A stretch of 64,000 nt of DNA from an uncultured Tateyamaria sp. (lineage in GTDB: Bacteria > Pseudomonadota > Alphaproteobacteria > Rhodobacterales > Rhodobacteraceae), in the NCBI RefSeq assembly GCF_947503465.1, contig NZ_CANNDN010000001.1, positions 2,377,501 through 2,441,500 on the forward strand. The letters are read 5' to 3'. Below, piece after piece: positions 35,829-44,935 of the stretch (within the stretch, counting starts at the first letter, position 1; every line of letters starts with the position of its first letter). The position numbers and the translations under genes are program-made. The notes under the pieces were generated by a model. That model was not told the origin of the DNA. It did not search any database and saw only the letters and a program-made list of their open reading frames with translations.

Positions 35829-36578
35829 ATGTCCCATTTCGCAGAACAACCCCTTCCTTTCGACCTTGACGAGGCGCTCCCTGTCCCCCTGCCGAAGGGC
35901 CGGACACCGTCTTACATGGCCGATCATCGCAAACGTCTGCGCACCCGTTTCATGGACGGCGGCGCCGCGGCATTGCCGGATTACGAGATGCTGGAACTGG
36001 TCCTGTTCCGGGCCATTCCCCGACAGGATGTAAAGCCATTGGCTCACGCCCTGATGGCCGAATTTGGCGACTTCAATCGCGTCGTCACCGCCCCCGTCGA
36101 ACGGCTGCGCGCGTTCAAGGGTGTGGGCGACGCAGTGGTCTGTGAACTGAAGATTGTCGAGGCAGCGGCACACAGGATGGCACGGGCCAAGGTGCTGAAC
36201 AAGCAGGTGATTTCCAGTTGGGACGCTTTGCTGGACTATTGCCATACGACCATGGCACACCGCGAAACCGAACAGTTCCGGGTGCTTTACCTCGATCGCA
36301 AGAACGTGCTGATCGCAGACGAGGAACAGGCCAAAGGCACCGTCGATCACGTACCCGTCTATCCGCGCGAAGTGGCCAAACGCGCACTTGAACTGAACGC
36401 CTCCGCGCTGATCCTTGTGCACAACCACCCGTCAGGTGACCCGACCCCCAGCCAATCCGACATCGACATGACGGCCAGGATGGAAATGGCCTGTTCCGCC
36501 CTTGGGATCACCGTGCACGACCATTTGATTGTCGGCAAAAGCCGGGAACTCAGCTTCAAATCCGAAGGGTACCTTTAA
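35829..36578 (+). CDS. radC: RadC family protein (JAB/MPN domain)
   Basis: 249 residues from the ATG at 35829 (MSHFAEQPLPF); an ATG at 35814 is also possible. An N-terminal helix-hairpin-helix-like part (LRAFKGVGDAVVCELKIVEA) precedes the metalloprotease-like JAB domain with HNHPSGDPTPSQSD (H198, H200, D211) intact. RadC is no longer thought to be a main repair protein; its role is unclear, though links to recombination or mobile DNA have been proposed. Convergent with the OmpA-fusion gene, stops overlapping by two bases. Confidence 0.92.
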   Translation: MSHFAEQPLPFDLDEALPVPLPKGRTPSYMADHRKRLRTRFMDGGAAALPDYEMLELVLFRAIPRQDVKPLAHALMAEFGDFNRVVTAPVERLRAFKGVGDAVVCELKIVEAAAHRMARAKVLNKQVISSWDALLDYCHTTMAHRETEQFRVLYLDRKNVLIADEEQAKGTVDHVPVYPREVAKRALELNASALILVHNHPSGDPTPSQSDIDMTARMEMACSALGITVHDHLIVGKSRELSFKSEGYL

Positions 36579-38128
36579 CGCAGCCACACCTCGACCCGCC
36601 GATTGGCCTGCCGTCCCCAGGCACTGTCGTCGCAGGCCATGGGCAACGCTTCCCCAAACGCGTCCACATCTAATTGAAATCGCTCGAAATTTGCTGTCGG
36701 GGCTGCGGCCTCGACCGCGCGGCGCACCGCTTGCGCGCGGCGTAGTGCAATATCCCTGTTGGCGGCGGCGGGACCATCCCCGTCACTGAACCCCACCAAA
36801 AGGATCTGCCGCGCATCATACGTCCCTTGCTCGATCGCGCGCGCCAATTGCTGCACATTCGACCGTGATTGCGCATCCAGCCGGATGGACCCTGCCTCGA
36901 ACCGGAACGACGTCGTCAAACGGGACATGCCGTACAAGGTCCGGGTCATGCGCTGCAATTCCTCCAGCGACACCTCAGGTCCTGCGGACGTGATCGCATT
37001 GGCAAACCGGTATCCCTGGGCGTTGATCGATACCTCTTCGGGGGCCTGATCCACAAATCCGGCCCGCCGGATCACCACCTGCGCCGAAGGCCCGCGGGTA
37101 AAGGCCAGAAACTCTCGTCCGATCTTGGGCAATCTGCGTGCAGGCAGGTACAGGAACATCGGCGCCGTCAAAGGATAGTCTTCGGTCTTGATCGTCTCCC
37201 GCCCCGCGGACAGGGAAAATCCGCAGGGTCCCGTCAACGTCAATGTCCGGGTGTCGCCAGTGTCGGCATAGCTTGCGATGCCGATGGCAAACGGATCGCG
37301 CAACACGGCGTTGACCACATCCAGACCGCGGTCATGCCGGATGATACCATCGGCAAGCGCTGCACGCGCAGGGCCCATGATGTCATCTTCGACGGACTGG
37401 CCCAGCCCAGTGCGTGCATTCGGCAAGTGCAGCGAAATCGGAGCATCCGCGCCACCCAGTTCCGCCCAATTCTGTATTCGTCCCGCGAACACAGCTGCCA
37501 GGTCCTGCGGCGAAATCCGGTCAATCGGGTTCGACGGCGCAACAATCGGCACAAGGGCGTCCAGGGACAGAACGCGGCTGCGATTGGCCTGTGTCATGTC
37601 CCCCATCCCGGCATCCCTTGCACGTTGACGTTCGTCCGGACGGATCTCGCGCAGCGCCATGACGATGTCTGCGTCATTGGCCAAAAGGTCTGCGAACCCT
37701 TCGTCTGTTGTGGAAACATGGAAGTAAAAGCGGGCCACGCGTTTGGCCGTTGCCGTGTCGATCAGTTCGTAGATAAAGTTCCGCGCATCCACGTCTACGC
37801 GCCGCGTGTCGTAGTTGTTGCGCAAGGCAAACCCTTCGATCAGGGCGGGCATCAACACCGCCCCCATGGTGGAGGAACCGGATACACTGATCTCGGCCAC
37901 GAAATCCTGCAGGTTCGGACAGGCGGGCCCTTCACACAACACACCCGACCCATCCACGGTCAATTCACCATAGACGGTTTCGATCCGGTAAAACTCGCCA
38001 TCAAAGCCCAGGAGCGTTCCGCTGAGTTCGACCTGCCCGTCTGGGGAGGTCAGCGTGACGTCCTGCGCCCCAAGCGCGGTCCCGAAAAAGGAAAGTGCGG
38101 CGAAAATCGCCGCACGTACCAAAGCCAT
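36575..38128 (-). CDS. PstS-like periplasmic binding domain fused to OmpA domain
   Basis: 517 residues. Signal peptide (AIFAALSFFGTALGAQ, cleavage about residue 21), a small N-terminal beta part (VTLTSPDGQVELSGTLLGFDGEFYRIETVYGELTVDG), a phosphate-binding-protein-like domain (about 78-370; EISVSGSSTMGAVLMPALIEGF, IVAPSNPIDRISPQDLAAVFAGRIQNWAELGG) and a C-terminal OmpA peptidoglycan-binding domain (about 405-517; VGFSDGDGPAAANRDIALRRAQAVRRAVE, QANRRVEVWLR). It would tether a ligand-binding domain to peptidoglycan. The ligand is unknown. Confidence 0.85.
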   Translation of the reverse strand: MALVRAAIFAALSFFGTALGAQDVTLTSPDGQVELSGTLLGFDGEFYRIETVYGELTVDGSGVLCEGPACPNLQDFVAEISVSGSSTMGAVLMPALIEGFALRNNYDTRRVDVDARNFIYELIDTATAKRVARFYFHVSTTDEGFADLLANDADIVMALREIRPDERQRARDAGMGDMTQANRSRVLSLDALVPIVAPSNPIDRISPQDLAAVFAGRIQNWAELGGADAPISLHLPNARTGLGQSVEDDIMGPARAALADGIIRHDRGLDVVNAVLRDPFAIGIASYADTGDTRTLTLTGPCGFSLSAGRETIKTEDYPLTAPMFLYLPARRLPKIGREFLAFTRGPSAQVVIRRAGFVDQAPEEVSINAQGYRFANAITSAGPEVSLEELQRMTRTLYGMSRLTTSFRFEAGSIRLDAQSRSNVQQLARAIEQGTYDARQILLVGFSDGDGPAAANRDIALRRAQAVRRAVEAAAPTANFERFQLDVDAFGEALPMACDDSAWGRQANRRVEVWLR

Positions 38129-38150
38129 GTGAAGCCTGTTGTCGCTACGG

Positions 38151-39161
38151 TCAGTTGCTGGCGACTTTCAGGTCTGCGACCAAATTGTTCAACACTAGAA
38201 AACTGCCAACTGCATCACAACCGGGCACGGCCAGCGTCAAATCCTGGGTTTTCATCTGTCCGCCGGTCATCATCTCCAGCGATTGCGCCTCAACTTCCAG
38301 GCCGCAATTGTTGTGCGTCACTTCGGCTTCGACGCTCAGATCAATGACCCCGGACTTGGCCGAATGGCCGGACGGGTAGGTATAGACCTCGGCGATCAGG
38401 GTTTCAGCAGACTGCGCGTCACCCAACCGCATGATATAGCCGTTTTCGCCCTGCGTCATGCCATCGGCATTTTGGTCCACGCCAGACCAGATATGACCAG
38501 TCTGACCATACTCCGCACCAAATTCACGCGCGTGCAGTTCAAACCCGGCAAGACCGCGCCATTGAAGCGTCGTGCGTTCGTATTGATCCACGTCCGGTAC
38601 GCTGGCCTGGACCACCGCGCCGTCACCATTCGAAAAGGCCATGATAAAGACCGCATTCCTGGTCAGTGCAGGCACCTGAATTGTCAAATCGCCGGCGTCA
38701 TCCGTGGTTTCGGTGAACATCATGCCATTGTGATGCACGGTCAGGCGTTCATTGGCCGCGCACGGTGCGTTCAACGTCAGTGTGACCATGGCTGCCGCAC
38801 CGACCGTGGCATGCGCGGCCATCTCGCAGCCTTCGGCCCGAGGCAGCGTGTCTGCATCCTGAGGTGTCTGTGCCGTGGCCGGGGCGGCAACACGCTGCAC
38901 ATTGCTTTCTGTCTGAGGAACAGGGACCGCAACGGGGTCCGAGGCTGATGTCAGCTCGATCTCCTGGACTTCCAACAGGACATCAGCGCTGGCGCTGCCG
39001 TTCAGGGCACCGTCGGCTTCTGTTGCAGTGGGTATCTGTACCGGTCGCGCATCTTCGCCGTATCGGGCCTGCGCGGTTTCGCTGCTTTGCATGACAAACC
39101 CGATACCAACGGCTATTGCCAAGGTTCCCACCGCTGTCGCGATTTCCTTCAAATGTCGCAT
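38151..39161 (-). CDS. Unknown exported protein next to secA
   Basis: 336 residues. An N-terminal hydrophobic segment (about 8-25, IATAVGTLAIAVGIGFVMQS) suggests a membrane anchor or signal sequence, then a low-complexity Ala/Pro/Thr/Gln linker (40-105) and a folded periplasmic part beginning near GCEMAAHATVGAAAMVTLTLNAPC with four or five cysteines. No enzyme motif. Homologues beside secA are sometimes labelled translocase, which seems to be an error by position. It follows secA by 107 bases on the same strand. Confidence 0.75.
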   Translation of the reverse strand: MRHLKEIATAVGTLAIAVGIGFVMQSSETAQARYGEDARPVQIPTATEADGALNGSASADVLLEVQEIELTSASDPVAVPVPQTESNVQRVAAPATAQTPQDADTLPRAEGCEMAAHATVGAAAMVTLTLNAPCAANERLTVHHNGMMFTETTDDAGDLTIQVPALTRNAVFIMAFSNGDGAVVQASVPDVDQYERTTLQWRGLAGFELHAREFGAEYGQTGHIWSGVDQNADGMTQGENGYIMRLGDAQSAETLIAEVYTYPSGHSAKSGVIDLSVEAEVTHNNCGLEVEAQSLEMMTGGQMKTQDLTLAVPGCDAVGSFLVLNNLVADLKVASN

Positions 39162-39268
39162 CGTCCCATTCCCTTCCCACGGATTGGTTCAGGGATGGAA
39201 TCGCACCACAAACTGGCCGGGGTATGACCGGTGTTGGGTGTCTTTGAGGCAGGAATGCGGCGGCTGGA

Positions 39269-41968
39269 TCAGGCGAATGCGCCGTGACAGTGCTTGAACT
39301 TCTTGCCTGAACCGCACGGGCACAGATCGTTCCGCCCCGGGTTGCCCCAGGTGCTGCGGTCGTTTTCATCAAACCCGTTTGCCACCGCTTCGGCGGTTGG
39401 TTCAGACAACGCGTTCGCCTTGGTCACCTGTGCGGCCTCTTGCTGTTGCGCCGCCATCTGCGCCAGCATCTGCTCGCGTTCCTCGTCCGTCAGTGGGCGG
39501 ATGCGGGACAGTTTGTTGGTCACTTCACTGCGCAGACTTTCCAGCATGGTTTCAAACAACTGGAACGCTTCGTTCTTGTATTCATTCAGCGGGTCACGCT
39601 GCGCATAGCCACGGAACCCCACGACCGACCGCAGATGTTCCAGCGTCAACAGATGTTCGCGCCACTTGCCGTCAATGGCTTGCAGGATCAGCTGCTTTTC
39701 GATGCTGCGCATGTTTTCTTGACCAAACGCTTCGGCCTTGTCCGCCATCAGCTTGTCATGCGCGGCGATCAGGCGCTCGCGGACCTGTTCGTCGTCCACG
39801 CCCTCTTCTTCGCACCACTCCATGACGGGCACGTCGATGCCCAGGTTTTCGATCACAGCCGCATAGAGGCCCTGCGTATCCCACTGGTCTGCATAGCTGT
39901 TGGCAGGCATGTACTGGTCAATCAGATCATCGACCACTTCGTCCCGCATGTCAGACGTGATTTCGGACAGATCCTCGGCTTCCATAATCTCGCGCCGTTG
40001 CGAGAAGATCACGCGCCGCTGGTCGTTCATCACGTCATCGAATTTCAGCAGCTGTTTGCGGATGTCAAAGTTACGGCCTTCAACCTTGGCCTGCGCGCGC
40101 TCAAGCGACTTGTTCACCCAAGGGTGCACAATGGCTTCGCCTTCTTCCAGACCCAACGTCTTGAGGACCTTGTCCAGCCTGTCCGACCCGAAGATGCGCA
40201 TCAGGTCATCTTCAAGGCTGAGGTAGAAGGACGTGCGGCCAGGGTCGCCCTGACGCCCCGACCGGCCGCGCAGCTGGTTATCGATCCGGCGGCTTTCGTG
40301 GCGTTCAGACGCCAGCACAAACAGCCCGCCAGCGGACAGCACCTTTTGTTTTTCGTCTTCGTGTTCCGCCTCGATGCGCGTGCGCACCGCTTCGGGGTCG
40401 GCTTCGGGATCGGCGGTGATCGCCTCCAGAACCTTCATCTCGACGTTGCCGCCCAACTGGATGTCGGTTCCGCGACCGGCCATGTTCGTCGCGATGGTCA
40501 CGGCGCCAAACTTGCCCGCGTCGGCGATAATCTGCGCCTCTTGTTCATGCTGCCGTGCGTTCAGGACGTTGTGCACGATACCTTCGGCTTTCAACGCCTC
40601 CGAAAACATCTCGGATTTGTCGATGGATGTGGTGCCGACCAGAACCGGCTGCCCCTTTTCATGCGCGGCCTTGATCTCGTCGATCATGGCCTTGTATTTT
40701 TCCTGACCCGTGCGGAACACCTGATCATCTTCATCCAGGCGCGCAATCGGCTTGTTTGTGGGCACTTCGACCACGCCAAGGCCATAGATGGTCTGGAACT
40801 CTTCCGCCTCGGTCGCGGCAGTCCCGGTCATGCCGGCCAGCTTGTTGTACAAGCGGAAATAATTCTGGAACGTCACAGACGCGAGCGTCTGGTTTTCGGG
40901 CTGGATCTGCACGCCTTCCTTGGCCTCGATGGCCTGGTGCAAGCCTTCGGACAACCGGCGCCCGGTCATCATGCGGCCAGTGAATTCGTCGATCAGGACA
41001 ACCTCGCCGTTGCGAACGATGTAATCTTTGTCCTTCAGGAACAGTTTGTGCGCACGCAGACCCTGATTGACGTGATGCACGATGGTTGTGCTTTCCGGAT
41101 CATACAGGGATGCGCCTTCCTCGATCAGGCCACGGGCGGTCAGCTGTTCTTCCAGAAACTCGTTGCCCTCGTCGGTGAAGGTCACGTTCTTCTGTTTTTC
41201 ATCCAATGTGAAATGGTCATCCTCGATCAACGGGATGATCCCGTCGATGGTCACATACATCTCGGACCGGTCTTGCAACGGGCCGGAGATCACCAGCGGC
41301 GTTCGCGCCTCGTCGATCAGGATACTGTCGACCTCGTCCACGATGGCAAAGTTATGGCCGCGCTGCACCATATCCTCGATCGAGGGTTTCATGTTGTCGC
41401 GCAGGTAATCAAAGCCCAGTTCGTTGTTCGTGGCATAGGTCACGTCGCAGGCGTAGGCCTCGCGCTTGGCATCTTCGTCCATACCGGCGATGGCAACGCC
41501 AGTGGTCAGACCAAGGGCGCCAAACACCTTGCCCATCCATTCCGCATCACGCTGCACAAGGTAATCGTTCACGGTGACGACGTGCACACCTTTGCCCGTC
41601 AGGGCATTCAGATAGGTGGCAAAGGTCGCCGTCAGGGTCTTGCCCTCGCCTGTTTTCTGTTCCGCGATATTGCCCTGATGAAGAAAGATGCCGCCCAGCA
41701 GCTGCGTGTCATAGGCCCGCAGACCCAATGTCCGCTTGGCTGCCTCACGGCAATTGGCAAATGCCTCGGGCAACAGCGCATCCAGGCCTTCGCCACCCAT
41801 GGCGCGTTCTGCCAGGGCTTGCGTCTTGTCCTTCAGGCCTTCGTCGCTCAGCGCTTCGAATTCGGGTTCAAGTGCGTTGATCTGGTCGACCAGCGGACGC
41901 ACACTCTTGATCTTGCGATCATTGGGGGTGCCAAACACCTTCTTGGTGAGAGTTCCGAAACCGAGCAT
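39269..41968 (-). CDS. secA: Preprotein translocase ATPase SecA
   Basis: 899 residues, full length. Walker A in [14 protein letters not shown], Walker B/DEAD-like [17 protein letters not shown], preprotein-binding and helicase II ([14 protein letters not shown]) regions, and a C-terminal zinc and SecB-binding motif [14 protein letters not shown]. It drives Sec-dependent export. Divergent from the parvulin gene. Confidence 0.99.
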   Translation of the reverse strand: MLGFGTLTKKVFGTPNDRKIKSVRPLVDQINALEPEFEALSDEGLKDKTQALAERAMGGEGLDALLPEAFANCREAAKRTLGLRAYDTQLLGGIFLHQGNIAEQKTGEGKTLTATFATYLNALTGKGVHVVTVNDYLVQRDAEWMGKVFGALGLTTGVAIAGMDEDAKREAYACDVTYATNNELGFDYLRDNMKPSIEDMVQRGHNFAIVDEVDSILIDEARTPLVISGPLQDRSEMYVTIDGIIPLIEDDHFTLDEKQKNVTFTDEGNEFLEEQLTARGLIEEGASLYDPESTTIVHHVNQGLRAHKLFLKDKDYIVRNGEVVLIDEFTGRMMTGRRLSEGLHQAIEAKEGVQIQPENQTLASVTFQNYFRLYNKLAGMTGTAATEAEEFQTIYGLGVVEVPTNKPIARLDEDDQVFRTGQEKYKAMIDEIKAAHEKGQPVLVGTTSIDKSEMFSEALKAEGIVHNVLNARQHEQEAQIIADAGKFGAVTIATNMAGRGTDIQLGGNVEMKVLEAITADPEADPEAVRTRIEAEHEDEKQKVLSAGGLFVLASERHESRRIDNQLRGRSGRQGDPGRTSFYLSLEDDLMRIFGSDRLDKVLKTLGLEEGEAIVHPWVNKSLERAQAKVEGRNFDIRKQLLKFDDVMNDQRRVIFSQRREIMEAEDLSEITSDMRDEVVDDLIDQYMPANSYADQWDTQGLYAAVIENLGIDVPVMEWCEEEGVDDEQVRERLIAAHDKLMADKAEAFGQENMRSIEKQLILQAIDGKWREHLLTLEHLRSVVGFRGYAQRDPLNEYKNEAFQLFETMLESLRSEVTNKLSRIRPLTDEEREQMLAQMAAQQQEAAQVTKANALSEPTAEAVANGFDENDRSTWGNPGRNDLCPCGSGKKFKHCHGAFA

Positions 41969-42145
41969 GCGTTCTCCAGCCGATCAATTCATGTTGTGCA
42001 GCAACTGCTTGCCGGGCGCGCGCCAAGCCCATAGATACGGTGGGCGAAAACCGGCCCGGGCCGCGTCCATAGGGCGATGTAAGGGTCACGCGAAACCGTG
42101 TCAATGCGCGCCCCGGGCGGGGTGCCAAAGCCCAAGGACTGTTCC

Positions 42146-42985
42146 ATGAAAAAACGTTTCTTCTCGCTGCCTGCGCTTGGTCTGTTCGCCGCGCTTGCGA
42201 TGCCTGCCGCAGCACAGGATGCAGACACGGTTGTTGCCACGGTCAACGGCACGGATATCACGGTGGGTCACATGATCGTGGCCCGTGCATCGCTGCCGCA
42301 ACAGTTTCAGCAATTGCCGGACGAAGTCTTGTTCACGGGCATCCTGGATCAACTGATCAACCAGACCCTTCTGGCACAGGCCTATGACGGCGACTTGCCC
42401 AAACGCACCGGCCTTCAGATCGAAAATGAAACCCGGTCTCTGACCGCAGGCGAGGAACTGGAAGCGCTGTTCGAAGAACGGCTGACGGACGACGCGCTTC
42501 AGGCTGCGTATGACGCCAAATACGCGGGTGCGACCCCACAGGAAGAATACAACGCCTCTCACATTCTGGTGGAAACCGAAGAAGAGGCGCAAGCGATCAA
42601 GGCCGATCTGGACGGCGGTGCCGATTTTGCCGCCACTGCGCGCGAAAAATCTACAGGGCCCTCCGGCCCGAATGGTGGCCAGCTTGGGTGGTTTGGAACT
42701 GGCGCCATGGTGCCCAGCTTTGAGGCGGCTGTGATCGCGCTTGAGGTGGGCGAAGTGTCGGAACCGGTTCAAACGCAATTCGGCTGGCACGTCATCATCC
42801 TGAACGAAACCCGCACGCCCGACGCCCCCACGCTGGACGAGGTCCGCGAGGACCTGATTCAAGAGGTGCGCGACCAGACCGTCGAAACATATGTGGCGGA
42901 CCTGACCGCGGCTGCACAGATCGACCAATCTGGCGCGGCCGATGTTGACCCGTCGGTCTTGTCTGATCTTACTCTGGTGGACTGA
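42146..42985 (+). CDS. Parvulin-type peptidyl-prolyl isomerase, periplasmic
   Basis: 279 residues. Signal peptide MKKRFFSLPALGLFAALAMPAAAQ, an N-terminal SurA-like helical part, and the PpiC domain (about 130-225; ASHILVETEEEAQAI, GGQLGWFGTGAMVPSFEAAV, VQTQFGWHVIIL). It assists folding of exported proteins, fitting its place opposite secA. The ATG at 42146 gives the signal peptide directly; upstream frame is discarded. Three bases separate it from argJ. Confidence 0.92.
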   Translation: MKKRFFSLPALGLFAALAMPAAAQDADTVVATVNGTDITVGHMIVARASLPQQFQQLPDEVLFTGILDQLINQTLLAQAYDGDLPKRTGLQIENETRSLTAGEELEALFEERLTDDALQAAYDAKYAGATPQEEYNASHILVETEEEAQAIKADLDGGADFAATAREKSTGPSGPNGGQLGWFGTGAMVPSFEAAVIALEVGEVSEPVQTQFGWHVIILNETRTPDAPTLDEVREDLIQEVRDQTVETYVADLTAAAQIDQSGAADVDPSVLSDLTLVD

Positions 42986-42988
42986 TAC

Positions 42989-44215
42989 ATGGCCGGCACA
43001 TTGCCACGGTCCCCCTTGGCGCCTGACCATTTTCCCGAACTCCCGATCATCGACGGCGTCACCTTTGCCGCCGTCGAAGCAGGGGTCAGGTATTCGGGCC
43101 GTCTTGATGTGATGCTTGCCCTGTGTGCGCCGGGTACCGCGATTGCGGGCGTATTCACCAAATCTGCGACACGCTCTGCGCCGGTCCTCGATTGCCAGGC
43201 CAAGCTGGGTGGCAAAAGTGACGCAGGCGCGGCTATTCTGGTGAATGCGGGCAATGCGAATGCCTTTACCGGACGCAATGGTACGGACGCGGTCGCAACT
43301 GTGGTCAACCGGGTCGCCGAGGCCACGGACCTGCCACCGAACAGGGTGTTTACTGCATCGACCGGTGTCATTGGCGAGCCTTTGGCCCATGACAGGATCA
43401 CCCGGCACCTGTCCGCCCTTGTCACCGCGCAACAACCCGGGGCCATCGCAGACGCCGCTGCGGCCATCATGACCACAGACACCTATCCCAAGGGCGCGAC
43501 CCAGACGGTTCAGGTGAATGGATCAGATGTACGCATTTCGGGCATCGCAAAAGGCAGCGGTATGATCGCGCCCGACATGGCGACCATGCTTGTCTACATC
43601 TTCACCGACGCACGTATGGATCAGGCGGCGCTCCAATCTTTGGTCAGCGCCACGGCTGACCGAACCTTCAACTGCATCACCGTCGACAGCGACACGTCCA
43701 CATCCGACAGTCTGCTTGTCGCGGCCACAGGGGCAAGCGGTGTTGATGTGACGCACAGCGATGCGTTTGCCGATGCGTTGCACGCTGTGATGCTGGACTT
43801 GGCACATCAGGTTGTGCGCGACGGCGAAGGGGCAACCAAGTTTGTCGAGATTGCAGTCACCGGATGCGTCGATGACGCTGCGGCCAGGACACATGGCCTG
43901 TCGGTCGCCAACTCGCCACTGGTGAAAACGGCGATTGCGGGCGAAGATCCGAACTGGGGTCGCGTTGTCATGGCGGTCGGGAAATCAGGCGCTCCGGCGG
44001 ACAGGGACACGCTGTCGATCTGGTTCGGGGACACCTTGGTGGCAGAACGCGGTTGGGTCAGCCCAACATACCGCGAAGAGGATGCCGCCGCGCACATGAA
44101 GAATGATCATATCCGCATCCGAGTGGACTGCGGCATGGGTGATGGGAATGCCACCATCTGGACCTGTGATCTGACCCATGGATACATCGACATCAATGCG
44201 GATTACCGGTCGTGA
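42989..44215 (+). CDS. argJ: Bifunctional glutamate N-acetyltransferase/ornithine acetyltransferase
   Basis: 408 residues. The self-cleavage region KGSGMIAPDMATMLVYIFTD carries the conserved Ala-Thr junction at which the chain is split into alpha and beta subunits; NAGNANAFTG and ITVDSDTSTSD are also typical. It recycles the acetyl group in arginine synthesis. Placed after the parvulin gene and overlapping mutT by four bases. Confidence 0.95.
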   Translation: MAGTLPRSPLAPDHFPELPIIDGVTFAAVEAGVRYSGRLDVMLALCAPGTAIAGVFTKSATRSAPVLDCQAKLGGKSDAGAAILVNAGNANAFTGRNGTDAVATVVNRVAEATDLPPNRVFTASTGVIGEPLAHDRITRHLSALVTAQQPGAIADAAAAIMTTDTYPKGATQTVQVNGSDVRISGIAKGSGMIAPDMATMLVYIFTDARMDQAALQSLVSATADRTFNCITVDSDTSTSDSLLVAATGASGVDVTHSDAFADALHAVMLDLAHQVVRDGEGATKFVEIAVTGCVDDAAARTHGLSVANSPLVKTAIAGEDPNWGRVVMAVGKSGAPADRDTLSIWFGDTLVAERGWVSPTYREEDAAAHMKNDHIRIRVDCGMGDGNATIWTCDLTHGYIDINADYRS

Positions 44216-44610
44216 AGACGGTTCTTGTATCTGCCGTTGCTCTGATCGATGTGGATGGGCGTGTATTGCTGGCCCAACGACCAGAAGGCAAATCGATGGC
44301 GGGCCTTTGGGAGTTTCCGGGCGGCAAGGTCGAGTCCGGCGAAACCCCCGAGGCAGCGTTGATCCGCGAGTTGGAGGAAGAGCTGGGAATCAACACCTGG
44401 CAGTCCTGCCTCGCCCCGTTGACCTTCGCCAGCCACAGCTACGACACCTTTCACCTGTTGATGCCCCTGTTTGCCTGTCGCAAGTGGGAAGGCACGCCGC
44501 AATCGCGGGAAAATCAGGCGTTGAAATGGGTACAACCCAAGGATTTGCGGGACTATCCCATGCCCGAGGCGGATATCCCGCTCATCCCCATCCTTCGAGA
44601 TTGGCTATAG
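44212..44610 (+). CDS. mutT: 8-oxo-dGTP diphosphatase MutT
   Basis: 132 residues. The complete Nudix box GGKVESGETPEAALIRELEEELGI is present and the size matches MutT. It removes oxidised nucleotides from the pool. GTG start overlapping the argJ stop (GTGA). Confidence 0.92.
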   Translation: MKTVLVSAVALIDVDGRVLLAQRPEGKSMAGLWEFPGGKVESGETPEAALIRELEEELGINTWQSCLAPLTFASHSYDTFHLLMPLFACRKWEGTPQSRENQALKWVQPKDLRDYPMPEADIPLIPILRDWL

Positions 44611-44612
44611 GT

Positions 44613-44638
44613 GTCAGTTGGATTTTTCGCAAACTGAC
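44613..44638 (+). other. Hairpin after mutT
   Basis: GTCAGTT and AACTGAC pair around a 12-base loop just after the mutT stop; an A-rich run rather than T follows, so termination is uncertain. Confidence 0.35.
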
Positions 44639-44728
44639 TTAAAAAACGACAATTTTATGACATTGTTGATGACTTGTTAACCAACACACCTATAGTTGCA
44701 GTACAACTTTCTTTTGGGGAGGAAAGTC

Positions 44729-44863
44729 ATGCTGCGCACAATCGCTCTTGGCAGTGCTGTGTTGATACAGGGAATTTACGTCAGAACCTTGCCTGACGGT
44801 CGTATGACCGTCCGGGTTGGTCCGGCGCAATATTCCGGAAAACCCGTCACGCAAACTGCCTGA
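44729..44863 (+). CDS. Small conserved-looking protein, 44 residues
   Basis: Codes for MLRTIALGSAVLIQGIYVRT and a short tail rich in Thr, Val and Gly (RMTVRVGPAQYSGKPV). A strong GGGGAGGAAAG (44716-44726), a TATAGT box at 44691-44696 and an intrinsic terminator directly after the stop show a stand-alone transcription unit. An N-terminal hydrophobic stretch is too short for a certain membrane span. Function unknown; similar small proteins in this position in roseobacters carry unsupported names. Confidence 0.72.
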   Translation: MLRTIALGSAVLIQGIYVRTLPDGRMTVRVGPAQYSGKPVTQTA

Positions 44864-44885
44864 TATGACATTCTGAAGAAAAAAG

Positions 44886-44916
44886 GGGACAGTGCATCGC
44901 ACCGTCCCTTTTTCTT
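44886..44916. terminator. Bidirectional terminator between the 44-residue gene and infB
   Basis: GGGAC-A-GTGC / GCAC-C-GTCCC stem with a 3-base loop, A run on the left and TTTTTCTT on the right; it serves the small gene on the plus strand and infB on the minus strand. Confidence 0.85.
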
Positions 44917-44935
44917 ATGCGCGCGCACATCGCGC

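Noticed and set aside
39440-42034. 864-codon open frame on the plus strand opposite secA
   Set aside because: It is the mirror of secA codon bias; the protein is rich in His, Gln, Val and Arg with no recognisable domain, and secA is beyond doubt.
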